Source: Aspergillus flavus (lineage: Eukaryota > Ascomycota > Eurotiomycetes > Eurotiales > Aspergillaceae). From it: 64,000 nt of DNA. The stretch lies in assembly GCF_009017415.1 (NCBI RefSeq), contig NC_092405.1:496001-560000 (forward strand), given 5' to 3'. Position 1 is the stretch's first letter; every line of letters starts with the position of its first letter. A program made the translations under genes and the position numbers. This document shows, piece after piece, positions 45,472 through 56,094 of the stretch. The notes under the pieces were generated by a model. The model was not told where the DNA came from. It saw only the letters and a program-made list of their open reading frames with translations, and did not search any database.

Positions 45472-47707
45472 ATGGTTGGCAGTCATGATCTCCCCGACGT
45501 ACCACGATCCGAACCTGTTTTCCCTCCACCATTGCAGGAGTTTCCTTCCTCTCCACCGTCCATAGTATCAGATGCTGGTGTCCGACGCAAGCCCAAGAAA
45601 CCCCCTCCCGTGACTCCACGATCATTCAAGAGATTTTTTACACCCCGTTCCATGCTGAATGGAGGGAACAATGCTAGCGATGTGAGGACGAATCGACAGG
45701 CCTTGAAGGCTCTGAGTTCTCCTGCTGTCAATCGCTTGGGACCGGCTTTCACAAGAACGTTAAAGGCCGTTGCGACTAGGCCGGAGCCTTCAGAACTCCT
45801 GCGCACTCCTAGTAGGAAGCGGAAGTTCTCGTTTTCTTCGATTGTCTCTCCTCTTCAGTCATCACCTTTAAGAAAGGTGCGCATGAGAACGCCAATTCAA
45901 GATGACGAAGAGGTGAATGTCACAGTTCGGGACCTCGAAGTGAACACTGAGATACGGATGAGCGAGCCGAAACCTCACGTTATCGCTAAACCGCTTCGTC
46001 AAGTGTCACCTATTCGACGATCGCAAGCATTGCAGACATCTGGACAATTTTTCATGCGGAGTGTCATTGGTGCACGGGCGAGCCGGGTGACTATTCGATC
46101 TAATTCTGGAGCTGGTTGGTAATTCATGGACTTAAACTCTTACAGCACATTCTCACCGTGGTTAAGATTGGCAGGATTTGACATCGGCATTCTACTCGCG
46201 GCCTTCGGACAGCCATGCCTGTGCTAGTTCTACCGGAGATCGCCTTGCTCTTCCCTTTTGTACCGCATCTTGTAACAGTGAGTCAATCCGACTCAAGACT
46301 ATCCCTACTTCTTGCACTGACGGTTCCATAGCGAATACACTCGTTGCAGTAGGCGATGAAGAGGGAGGGATTCGATTGTTGGATTCCGCTAAAAATGACA
46401 AGAATGGCTTTTCAAAAGCCTACCTTTCGTTTCGACCCCACATGAACGCCATTATGGACCTGGAGTTTTCATCAGATGATATGCTGCTCGCAACAGCCTC
46501 TGGAGACCAAACGGCCCTGGTCATCGATATGACTACACAGAAACCGATATACTGTTTGTCGAACCATGTTTCGTCAGTGAAACGGGTGCAGTTTCAACCA
46601 TCAGCCAACAACAAAGTCCTTGCAACTTGTAGTCGCGACGGCAATGTTAACATTTGGGATCTTCGCTGCAAAGGCTTTGAGAAGCCTTCCCTCCAAGTTC
46701 GATGCTCGCTCGAATCCGACTCGGAGTATGCAGCTGCTCCCGTCGTCCCCAAAATGACATATCCTCAGGTTCTAAACACGATACATGGTGCTCACGCATG
46801 GATGCCCCAAGCCCCCGCTTCCGAGAAGCTCGAACCTCAAATTGGGCGCACTGACATCACTGTAACTTCATTGGCTTTCCTTCCGCCTGGCCGCGAGAAC
46901 TTATTCGTCACAGCATCTGAAGCTAATGCCTGCGTCAGACTATGGGATCTGCGGACAGCGCATAACAACCGTCGGGGCAGACCGGTTCTTCCTCTTTCGA
47001 CTACACGAGAACCTGACAGTCATATTAAATACAGACGCTTTGGACTCACTTCCATGACATTAGGCGGAGATGGCTCGAGACTCTACACATTATGTCGCGA
47101 TGGTACCGTGTACGCTTATTCGACGTCTCATCTGATCCTCGGACATGCGCCGGAGCTCTCTTTAAACAATGACCGCCCACGTCGTTCAGGAGGGTCCGAC
47201 AAAGAGGGTCTCGGTCCCCTGTACGGTTTCCGTCATCCGCGTTTGCAAGTTGCGTCGTTCTATGTCAGGACCGCGGTTCGAAAGGCCACTGGTGATAAAC
47301 CGGAAATGCTGGCTGTTGGAAGCAGTGACCAGTGTGCTGTTCTATTTCCCACGGATGAACGTTTTCTCTATTCCGCCCCTAAACCAGCTCCTGAAGTTGA
47401 TCTTCCTCGGAACCCAATGCACCTCACTCGCTCTGGTTTACGTCGTACGAACTCTGGTTTGTCTGGGAAATTGGAAGATACCATACCGATATACCAATCC
47501 GGAACGCCCTTGATCGAAGGTCATAAGAAAGAAGTCTCGGCTGTATCATGGACTGTAGATGGGGAGCTCATCACAGTCAGCGATGATTACAGTGCCAGAT
47601 GCTGGCGTGAAGGCTCCGACGACGCCAGAGACCTTCGGATAGGTGGTGAGCCAGAACGATGGCGGTGTGGCTGGGCTGCTACGAGAGACTCATGTGATGA
47701 TGAATGA
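45472..47707 (+). CDS. cdt2: WD40 protein Cdt2, substrate receptor of CRL4 ubiquitin ligase
   Basis: Targets Cdt1 and related substrates for ubiquitination during S phase. Three exons are needed. The second intron (46278-46331, 54 nt, frame-preserving) is clear. The first is uncertain: either 46087-46174 (CGG/GTGACT donor, GGCAG acceptor, 697 residues) or 46115-46166 (G/GTTGGT donor, TTAAG acceptor, 709 residues). The obvious GTAATT donor at 46120 does not fit the phase of either acceptor. The N-terminal 200 residues are Ser/Pro-rich and include PRSFKRFFTPRS, a PIP-box-like or kinase-site stretch. Seven-blade WD40 repeats follow, with NIWDLRC and VRLWDLRTAH, the WDxR motif that docks to DDB1, and a last blade ending YSARCWREG. 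Identity with Cdt2 rests on domain order and blade sequences. Confidence 0.88.
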
Positions 47708-48891
47708 TTTTCCTGCGAGGGCTACGGATTGATTGTTTGATTCTTTTGTTGTTATTCAAGCACAGTGGCGTCACGGCTTACTTAATTGTCATTTAGCGGG
47801 CGTTCTATTATGTTTTAGATGGTTTTGTTTGGCGTTTATTACAAAGTACATGGCATAGGGAAGGAAGTACTTGATGGATAAAAAGGGGCTTTATTTACTA
47901 CTTGTTCATGAAACTTCTTCCTTTTCGGATGGAGTATAACTATACTACGATTTACAAGAATTAGGTCCATGTCTGTGGTTAGCACAGTTATTTGGTATTA
48001 GAGGGTTTGATTGAGATCCATAATTATATTGTGCAGTTTACTTTTTATTGAGGTCCTAATTTGACAAGGCACCCTGCCTACCGCAGACTTATTGCGCAGC
48101 GTAGCGAAGCGAAGCAAGCAATATAGGAGGCTGCGCGAAAGGATCTATGTACTTTGATTAGTCTACAAGAAGTTTAAGTGTTCAAGCGATTATAAGTATT
48201 TCAAGTAATCTAGGTAATATAATCAATTCAGGCATTCTAGTGTAACGAGGGATCTACTACTCATGGTAGATAGCCTGAGTTAAAATGAATATAAAGGAAA
48301 CTGATTCTTGTCTCTTTTCCCTATGCTTGCTGTCTCCCTTAAATAGCTTAGGATCCTCCCCTTTTCGGTAAGTCTTCGGGGTTATAACTGAATAGTTAGG
48401 TGATATATTATCCGACTGGGTCTGAGCTGCAAAGGGGACCAGGACTTATATACGAGAAGCTAGGATTGTAGGGCTCCGGGAGCTCTGCAGGATATACGGG
48501 CCGATTCTGTATTGGATACTTGACATCTAGGTGGTCTAGGTTAGTAGTGCAATCGATTTAGGCAATCTAGGCAACGCAATTGATTCAAGCCATTCAGATA
48601 ATCCAGGTAATCTAGATGCAATCGATTTTGTTTATAAGTTTAGACAAAATCATATAATACTCAGGCCATGAACTAGGTTTTGTAGATAGGTAGGTGGTAG
48701 GCAGGTGCCCTGTGAGAATAGGTGGGTGCCCTGTCAGATTAGGACCTCCCTATATATTGGAGCCGGGAGTAGGCAAGTTGGTGCTGCCGTGAAAATATGT
48801 GCTCATATCATCTTATTATACTTTTCTTCTTCACTCTAAGAACTCCATGCGGAAACACGTAGATAGCATGCAAACAACCTTAAAGGTAAAA
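47708..48891. other. Convergent intergenic region cdt2/tcp1 containing a TIR element
   Basis: About 1.2 kb between two stop codons. The first 340 bp are cdt2 3' flank. Most of the rest is a 699-bp element with terminal inverted repeats. The last 140 bp are tcp1 3' flank. No open frame is convincing. Confidence 0.6.
48050..48748. mobile_element. Non-coding element with 25-bp terminal inverted repeats (MITE-like)
   Basis: The left end (48050-48074) reads GAGGTCCTAATTTGACAAGG plus CACCC; the reverse complement of the right end (48724-48748) reads the same with two mismatches (C for T, G for A). Just inside, the left CTGCCTACC is matched by a second inverted copy at the right (GGTAGGCAGGTGCCCTGT, 48697-48714), so the right terminus looks partly duplicated in tandem. 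The interior has no transposase frame. It contains a GCGCAGC...GCTGCGC hairpin near 48093-48137 and AT-rich TCTAGGTAAT-type repeats. No clear target-site duplication is visible (left flank TTTTTATT, right flank CCTATATATT), so the superfamily is unassigned. Confidence 0.65.
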
Positions 48892-50891
48892 TTAGTGGCC
48901 ATGTCCGTCATCCTCCTTCACCTCTGGGTCCAGCTTGATCATGGTATCGATACGCATGATAGCAATGCAGGCCTCGACGGCACTCTTAAGCTGCTTGATT
49001 TTGCCCATACTGGGCTCCAGCACGCCAGCCTTGAGGGTATCATGCACACGACCCTTCGTTAGGTCGAGACCGTAGTTCCGGTATGTCTTCTTCTTAGCGA
49101 TGGCCTTCTCCTCCTCATTGGCGTCACCATCCTGCACACGTTGGGATAGAGCGTGGCGGACACGAAGCTGGGCAACAAGTTCGGACGAGTCCTTAGCAGC
49201 GTTCACAGCCAAGGTCTTTGGAACAATCAGAAGGGACTGAGCAAATTCACCGATGGCAAGCTGCTCCCGAGAGCCCTGGGGAAGAAAATAATCGTCAGTA
49301 ATGATTTCCATACTAAGAGTTACGGGCACTACTTACTACTGTGACTGCGAATTCTTCGAGGTAAATATGAAGGGCTGTCTCGACAGCACCACCTCCGGGA
49401 ACGATGCTACCGCTCTCGAGGGTTCGCTTGACAGCACACAGGGAGTCGTGAACCGAACGCTCCATCTCGTCCAAGCTGAAGTCATTGGCCCCACGAAGGA
49501 TGATAGAAGCTGAGGTGTGAACCTTGGTACCCTTGACAAGGATACATTCATCATCGGATATCCGCTCCTGCACAACTTCCTCCGCATGGCCGAGGTACGA
49601 GGCCTCGAATTTCTCATCCCCGTTGAGATCAGAGAGCGTGCTGACCAATGTCGCACCGGAAGCCTTGGCAATGCGTCGGAGATCCTCTTTCTTGCAGCGG
49701 CGAACGGCCATGGCTCCCCTCTCAACAAACAGCTTCAGGACCATGTCATCGATACCCTTAGTAGTGAAAATGACATTTGCCCCAGACTTAAGAATCATCT
49801 CAACACGCTCAATGACAATGCCGGCTTCCCTCTCGCGAATCTTCTCTAGCTGATCGGGATCGTCGACGGTGATCTGTACACCAAGCTTCATTCTCTCCTT
49901 CTGCAGGTTCATGTCCAGACAAGCAATCTTGGCATCGGTAATACGGGTCTTCATGGCTTGAGAAGCCACAGTGCAGTTAAGAGCATAGCCATTGACAAGC
50001 ATGGACTCCGTACCACTTTTTCCGTGAGCCTTAAGAAGGTTGACTGCCTTGACGGGGTACTTGACCTCGTTTCTCTGGTTTGTAGTCTTCACCAACAGCA
50101 TCGCATCAACAACCATATTCGCAAAGAAGTCCGCATCCGATCCGATAATTTTGGAAGACATAGAGGTCTTAGCAATGTTGACCAGGCTGTCCTTCCCCAG
50201 CGTCTCGACCTTTGTAGTGATATTCTCATTCATATACTTGACAGCTTCTCTGAGCGCGAGTCTGTAGCCGTTGATGATGGTGGTAGGGTGTATACGGTTC
50301 TTCATCAATTCGTTGCCCCGTCGTAAGAGTTCTGCGGCGATCAGGACGACAGATGTGGTTCCATCTCCGACCTAGATGGACATCAACATTGAGCTGTCGG
50401 GTGAGACAGACGGGGGGTGTGACACTCACCTCCTTATCCTGCTGCTGAGCGAGATCTACGAGAATCTTACCCGCAGGATGTTCAATATCAAGAAGACTAA
50501 GGATCGTCGCACCGTCGTTGGTAACAGTGACATCCTAAAGTGCTGTCAGAGCGCGAGTCGAAACACGCGGGGTTGAACAGTGCATACTCCAATATCATCC
50601 ACCATCATCTTGTCGAGACCCGAGGGGCCGAAAGAGCTCTTGACGACATTTGCGATAGCTTGGGTCGCAAGCACTACACACGGGTTTAGCACCTGTATTC
50701 AATCGAAGCTAGTTGGGATGCAAAAGCCCATAACATACCATTCTGCTCCCGAACATCAGGGCCGGTGATTTTCTGCCCACCCAAGACTGTGCGAATAAGG
50801 TCAGCTAATGAATCCGACGGATGTAGGACTTCGAGGTGGAAAACACACAGAGAGTGTCCGCATTCCGCGGCTGCTCAAAAATGCCTGCCAT
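48892..50891 (-). CDS. tcp1: Chaperonin CCT subunit alpha (TCP-1 alpha, Cct1)
   Basis: Subunit of the cytosolic TRiC/CCT chaperonin that folds actin and tubulin. Six exons: 50891-50849, 50786-50739, 50673-50588, 50534-50430, 50371-49337, 49275-48892, encoding 566 residues. The N-terminus reads [15 protein letters not shown] + [15 protein letters not shown], matching the yeast Tcp1 start. ATP-site motifs are [11 protein letters not shown] (about 60-70) and GDGTTS (96-101), with the catalytic Asp in between and GGGAVE late. Alpha-specific stretches include [21 protein letters not shown] and the [10 protein letters not shown] block. The tail ends EDDGHGH. Five of the six exons are short and crowd the first 500 bp, typical for conserved fungal genes. 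It shares a 235-bp promoter with the divergent prolyl-tRNA synthetase. Confidence 0.97.
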
Positions 50892-51126
50892 TATTGTGAA
50901 ACTGAGGAAGAGATACTGCTGGCAGAGTTGTAGAGCTCCGACTCTAGTTCGTCGTCGTTGATGCTCGTCGTGCTTCCGCTAAGAATTCTGCCGGTTCCTG
51001 GCGGTGAAGGTTTTCTAGTCGCATCCCACTTTAACGAGGGGTTCCTTTCCTCTCCACGGATCTATAACCTCGCCTCCGCATTCTTGGTTTATCTTGGTCC
51101 TTACTTCTCAGCAGCTCCTTTACAAT
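50892..51126. promoter_or_regulatory. 235-bp bidirectional promoter between tcp1 and prolyl-tRNA synthetase
   Basis: The shortest divergent start-to-start interval in the window, leaving little room for separate promoters. No TATA box is evident; a C/T-rich stretch precedes the synthetase start. Both genes serve protein synthesis and folding, so joint expression would make sense, but that is inference. Confidence 0.5.
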
Positions 51127-53141
51127 ATGGCGAGCCAAGCTCCTGCTGACACCCCGGTCGCTTCTGACGCGGCGGTAACTCAGACCCTTCCTGACCGCAC
51201 CAAAAACCCCGCTGATAAGGATGCTCCCCAGGGAGATGTCTCGAAGAATGCCGCAAAGAAAGCCGCGAAGGCTGCAGAGTTCGCCGCTAAGAAGGCTGAG
51301 AAGGCTGCCAACAAGGCTGCTGGAAAGCAGGAGCCCAAGAAGCCCGCTGCTGCGAAGGCTCCCAAGAAGAAGATCGATGGTGCTGCTCTGATTGGTATTG
51401 ATGTCTCCAAGGAGGAGGATTTCCCTGGATGGTACCAGCAGGTTCTTACAAAGGGTGATATGCTCGACTACTATGACGTTTCGGGATGCTTTATTCTCAA
51501 GGTGAAAGACCTCTTTTTTATGGATTTCTAGAGCTTCCGTGCTGATATGACTCAGCCCGCTTCGTACTTTATTTGGGAAGAGATCCAGGAATGGTTCAAT
51601 GCGCGCATCAAGAAGATTGGCGTCAAGAACTGCTCGTTCCCTCTGTTTGTCTCTGAGGATGTTCTGAACAGGGAAAAGGATCACATTGAAGGCTTTGCTG
51701 CTGAAGTTGCTTGGGTGACTCATGCGTACGATTCCTCCAGACCCTCGTATATGTGCTATAATCCTGCGTGTCCTAGTTACTAATGTCTTCTCTTCGTTTG
51801 CAGTGGCTCTAGCCCTCTCGAGAAAAAGATCGCTATTCGTCCGACATCGGAGACGGTTATGTACCCGTACTACTCCAAATGGATTAGAAGTCACCGCGAC
51901 TTGCCCCTTAAACTGAACCAGTGGAACTCCGTCGTGCGATGGGAGTTCAAGAACCCCCAACCTTTCCTCAGAACCCGTGAGTTCCTCTGGCAAGAAGGAC
52001 ACACGGCTCACTTGACAAAGGATGGTGCCCATGATGAAGTTATGCACATCCTCGATCTGTATGCTCAAATCTACGAGGAGCTCTTGGCTGTTCCCGTGGT
52101 CAAGGGTCAGAAAACAGAGAAGGAGAAGTTCGCTGGTGGTCTGTACACCACTACCGTTGAAGGTTACATCCCCGCCACTGGCCGTGGTATCCAGGGTGGT
52201 ACCTCCCACGGTCTTGGCCAGAACTTCAGTAAGATGTTCAACATCACTGTCGAGGATCCCTCCACCAAGCCCGATGAGAAGAAGCCTCCTCTCCATGTGT
52301 GGCAGAACTCCTGGGGTCTGTCCACCCGTACCCTAGGTGTCATGGTCATGATCCACAGTGATAACCGTGGTTTGGTCCTCCCCCCTCGTGTCGCAGACAC
52401 CCAAACCGTTATCGTCCCTGTCGGTATCACTGCCAAGACCAGCGACGAAGAGCGCGAGAAGCTGTACGCCGAGATCGATGGCCTCGTCAACATCCTGACC
52501 GGCGCCGGTGTCCGCGCCATCAGCGACAAGAGAGAGGGCTACTCCCCCGGCTGGAAGTTCAACGACTGGGAGCTCCGCGGTGTGCCCCTGCGCATCGAGT
52601 TCGGCCCCGGCGAGTCTGTCGGCCAATTCGTCACTGCCGCCCGTCGTGACATCCCCGGCAAGGACGGCAAGTCCAGCATCCAGATTTCCGAACTCTCCAC
52701 CGCAGTCCCCGCCCTGCTCGAGCAGATCCAGAAGGATCTGTACAGCCGCGCAGAGGAGACCTTCCGCACTCACCGCAAGCTGATCACCAACTGGGACGAC
52801 TTCACCCCAGCCCTCAACGACAAGAACATCTGTGTCATCCCCCACTGTCTCACTGAGGAGTGTGAGGACCAGATCAAGGACATGAGCGCCCGCAAGGCAG
52901 AGGAAGACTCCGGTGTCCCTGAAGACGCTAAAGCCCCCAGCATGGGTGCCAAGTCTCTGTGTATCCCCTTCGAACAGCCCGAGGGCATCGTTGCCGGCGA
53001 GACCAAGTGTGTCAACCCCAAGTGCACCCGGCTTGCCGAGAAATGGTGCATGTTCGGCCGTAAGTTTTCATCTAGACCCATTTACTCTTCCGCCATGGTA
53101 CCAACACATAAACTAACATCACCACCACAGGCTCCTACTAA
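51127..53141 (+). CDS. Prolyl-tRNA synthetase, cytosolic eukaryote/archaeal type
   Basis: Charges tRNA-Pro. Four exons: 51127-51501, 51556-51725, 51804-53059, 53131-53141, encoding 603 residues. An Ala/Lys-rich N-terminal extension (about 1-85) replaces editing-type domains. The class II core starts near YYDVSGCFILK; motif 2 is FLRTREFLWQEGH and motif 3 is GLSTRTLGVMVMIHSD. The anticodon-binding domain includes TPGWKF-type SPGWKFNDWELRG, and the C-terminal zinc domain has cysteines in KCVNPKCTRLAEKWC. The last exon is only 11 nt and supplies the end of the conserved FGRSY C-terminus; reading through the 71-nt intron instead gives an unrelated 80-residue tail. Matches yeast YHR020W throughout. 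Confidence 0.96.
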
Positions 53142-53955
53142 GCGCAATAGATCATATCGGTCTTATCTGCACAAATGTCAAATAGCACCTAGCAAGCGCA
53201 TTAGATCAGTCACTATGAGTTTGATGACTTATTTCCTTTCAATTCCTTTTTCAAAATTCCAAGTATCTTTTTGTTGTATTGTCTGGCAAATTGGGACATC
53301 ATTGAAGTAAGAAAGACCTAAGAAAAGAGAGAAAGAGACGTGCATATCTCATGAGAGTTTAGGAGCAGGTGTGGTTAAAAATTAAAGATACCTTTGTGAT
53401 TTACAGGGGGACGGGGGCGGTGAACTTACATATCATACAGTGGTTTTAAGATATTGAATGAATTACGAGTTGATGTGATTTTGATCTTCTCGTTTGATAT
53501 GATCTGCTCCAGGGACTTCATCTTAGAATATTTCTATTGTAATTGGTTGGATATGTAGACTTGGTATACTAACAACGCTAATATGCAACATATGCAGGAA
53601 ACAGAAGGAAATGTTCAGATGGATGCCAAGTAAGTATGCAATGCAAGAGGATATAGATCCTCATTGGATATATAGATCAACAAAAAAGAAAAAGCCCGAC
53701 AAGGGAATAGATGCGCTTGAGAGTATAAAATGGACAAGAAAACCAAAATCAAGGAAGGTATTTGCAAGATGTGCAGAGTTGAATGAACGTAAAACGAGAT
53801 GTAGCACAACATCATGCGACAGAGTATCGTCAAGGAGGTATTGAAGTAAGGAATGGAGGGATATAGTAGAGTAGGATGAGATAGGATAGGGGTATATGAG
53901 TGGATTCCGTTAAAGACTGGGATGCCAGACGAACTCCGGCCATATCATGAAAGAT
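53142..53955. other. Convergent 3' region between prolyl-tRNA synthetase and an unknown gene
   Basis: 814 bp between two stop codons, AT-rich with A/G-rich tracts. A 77-codon open frame at 53611-53844 has no recognisable feature. I see no gene, repeat or RNA here. Confidence 0.55.
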
Positions 53956-56094
53956 TCAGCAAGATGCTACCGAGCGGGTTGTGAGCCCGCCCCTGGAGGA
54001 TGAGCGAGAGGGGCTGTTGCTGGTCTCATTTGTGAACCAGTTCCCCCTGAGGCTGACACTTCTGCCTGACCTTTGTGGCCAGCTCATGAGTCTAAATGCG
54101 TTTCGTGGAGAGGTATTTTCGGCGACATAGGTCACATTGTTCTCGTCAACACCGTGGATTTGTAACTGGGGAATTCCAACACTGGGTAGTTCGATCACCT
54201 CTTCGTCACTGTCATCCGCGGAGAAGCTGTTGATGGACGATGCTGATGCCTGCGCACGCATGTGGAAAACAGAAGGCGCTGGGTTGACGCTCTCGAGAGA
54301 TACAGTAGCAGGTGGTTGGGGGTTACCGAGGTTCCTGGCCATGTCTGGTGTTGGGACATTTGCAGGGGACTTCCTCGCCTTGGAGATGAGGTCCATGTAT
54401 GTCACTGGCTCCTTGGGTGCTTGGTTCTGTTCCAGGGTACTGAAGAAGCCAGGTGAAGGAGGGGGTGCATCAGTGTGTCTTCGCCGACTGGTGGTTTCCG
54501 ATGACTTCCAGAAGACTTTTGAAGGGACACTGGTAGTGGATATACTCCTGCGGGCGTCAGACCCTCTCCTGTGCTTCTTGAAGGAGCCCCGCCTGATCAA
54601 TTTAGAGATCTGACCATCTCTCAGAGACATGGTCCGGTTCGAGCTTGGACCCTCGGTCTTAGGTATGTCGATTTCTGGATAGAATGCTTCCTGGGAGAAA
54701 GAAGGAGTAAACGGAGGCCCGGGTTCAGGAAGAGGCACACGCTGGAATGCCTCGTGCGAATTGATCTCACGAATGATCGCATCCTGGAGAGTTTCATAGG
54801 TGGGATGGGGCGAGATGACTGGAGATGACGTATATGCCTGTCTGAACATATCCATTATTTCCGCAATCTTCTGGTCCGACTGGAGCCCTGGTGATGGCGA
54901 GATTGGTGACCCAGCTGGTAGCGGGCTGTTCATAACCTCTGCAATGCTAGGGTTCTGCTTCATTCCGAAGCTACTTGGGGTAGGTGGCTGTATGGCACGG
55001 TGCGTAATCTTCGCAGACGGCTTTCCGCGAGCTGCCAATTCTGTATCGATGGACAGATCCCGGACATTCTTTCTGTGCTTCGATTTGGTTGCGTTGGACT
55101 GATTGTGGCTATTCGACGTCGCCGAAGAACTGCGGCTACGGCTTGATCTGATAGGTGGTAAATCTGGCGTTGAGTGGCTTTCGACGGTCTTAGTATCTCC
55201 GGTCACCATGAGGGGCAACGTTGGACTGTCTGGTAAAGGAGTGCTGCTCCATGTGTCGCCTTGTTTGTAAGGGGGAGGAACACGGAGGAATCCACCAGAT
55301 TTTGAATCAGCTTCCCCCTGGGGACTATTAGTTGGCTCGGCGGAAATATTTGGCACCGATCTTTGCTGTCGGAGAGGGCCTTCGGTGGCGGGGGACACAT
55401 TTTGTCGCGGAGTGGTTGACTGGTCAGCGCGAGGGGGAGTCGTAGACCTCGGGGCTTCCTGAGACATTGACCGAGCTAAACTGCTTCCAGCCTTTGACCG
55501 AGGGCGACAACGAGCTTCATCTTGGTGACTCTGAGAATTCCGTTGAAAGGAGTTTCCACGAGAGCGACTGGAAGTATTGCGAGAAGAGGGACGGCCGCCC
55601 CTCCTGTTTCTAGCAATGTTTCTGTCCGCCACATCTTCTTGATATAGAGCAGAGAGTATGCGCGAGTACATAGTCGGTTTGCCCGATTTCCCCGATTGCC
55701 CTTGAAGGAACCGAGTCATATTTCGTTCTGCGATATCTTCATTGTATGGACTAATGGGTGACAATGTCTGCGCACTCTGGATATGGTATCGGTGCGAAGA
55801 GAATAAAGCTTCCAGCAAGTCAACGTGCCGAGGATCTCGAGTCGTGGTACGGGTCGAGGCGCGAGATGGAGGAGCGGGTGAACATGGGGACAACGGCCGT
55901 GCCTGCAGTTGATCATGCAAGACTTCGAATTGCTTCTCAATTCGCTGAAATGGATGATCTGGTTCTAGAAACTGCGAGGGGCTCGGGTTTGAAGACAGAT
56001 CGCTTTCTGGTGTATTGCTTGTCCGAGTAGCTCCATCCTTAGAATGTACGGACTGGCTTTTCTCCGCTTGGAAAAACCGTTTTAGGGCAACCAT
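53956..56094 (-). CDS. Large, mostly disordered protein of unknown function with duplicated EDxAxRN motif
   Basis: A single exon encodes 712 residues from ATG at 56094. I do not recognise the family. Most of it is Ser/Pro/Arg-rich and probably disordered, with many SP/TP sites suited to proline-directed kinases. Two related short segments stand out: YNEDIAERNMTRFL (117-130) and YQEDVADRNIARN (151-163), 34 residues apart. A more ordered block near 400-465 (QKIAEIMDMFRQAY, then a TYETLQDAIIREINSHEAFQRV helix) may be a small domain. Basic runs such as KLIRRGSFKKHRRGS suggest nuclear or membrane binding. Coding is supported by length and by synonymous-looking composition; function is not inferable. 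Confidence 0.8.
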   Translation of the reverse strand: MVALKRFFQAEKSQSVHSKDGATRTSNTPESDLSSNPSPSQFLEPDHPFQRIEKQFEVLHDQLQARPLSPCSPAPPSRASTRTTTRDPRHVDLLEALFSSHRYHIQSAQTLSPISPYNEDIAERNMTRFLQGQSGKSGKPTMYSRILSALYQEDVADRNIARNRRGGRPSSRNTSSRSRGNSFQRNSQSHQDEARCRPRSKAGSSLARSMSQEAPRSTTPPRADQSTTPRQNVSPATEGPLRQQRSVPNISAEPTNSPQGEADSKSGGFLRVPPPYKQGDTWSSTPLPDSPTLPLMVTGDTKTVESHSTPDLPPIRSSRSRSSSATSNSHNQSNATKSKHRKNVRDLSIDTELAARGKPSAKITHRAIQPPTPSSFGMKQNPSIAEVMNSPLPAGSPISPSPGLQSDQKIAEIMDMFRQAYTSSPVISPHPTYETLQDAIIREINSHEAFQRVPLPEPGPPFTPSFSQEAFYPEIDIPKTEGPSSNRTMSLRDGQISKLIRRGSFKKHRRGSDARRSISTTSVPSKVFWKSSETTSRRRHTDAPPPSPGFFSTLEQNQAPKEPVTYMDLISKARKSPANVPTPDMARNLGNPQPPATVSLESVNPAPSVFHMRAQASASSINSFSADDSDEEVIELPSVGIPQLQIHGVDENNVTYVAENTSPRNAFRLMSWPQRSGRSVSLRGNWFTNETSNSPSRSSSRGGLTTRSVASC

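Noticed and set aside
52333..52845. 170-codon open frame antisense to prolyl-tRNA synthetase
   Set aside because: Shadow of a GC-rich, strongly codon-biased coding exon.
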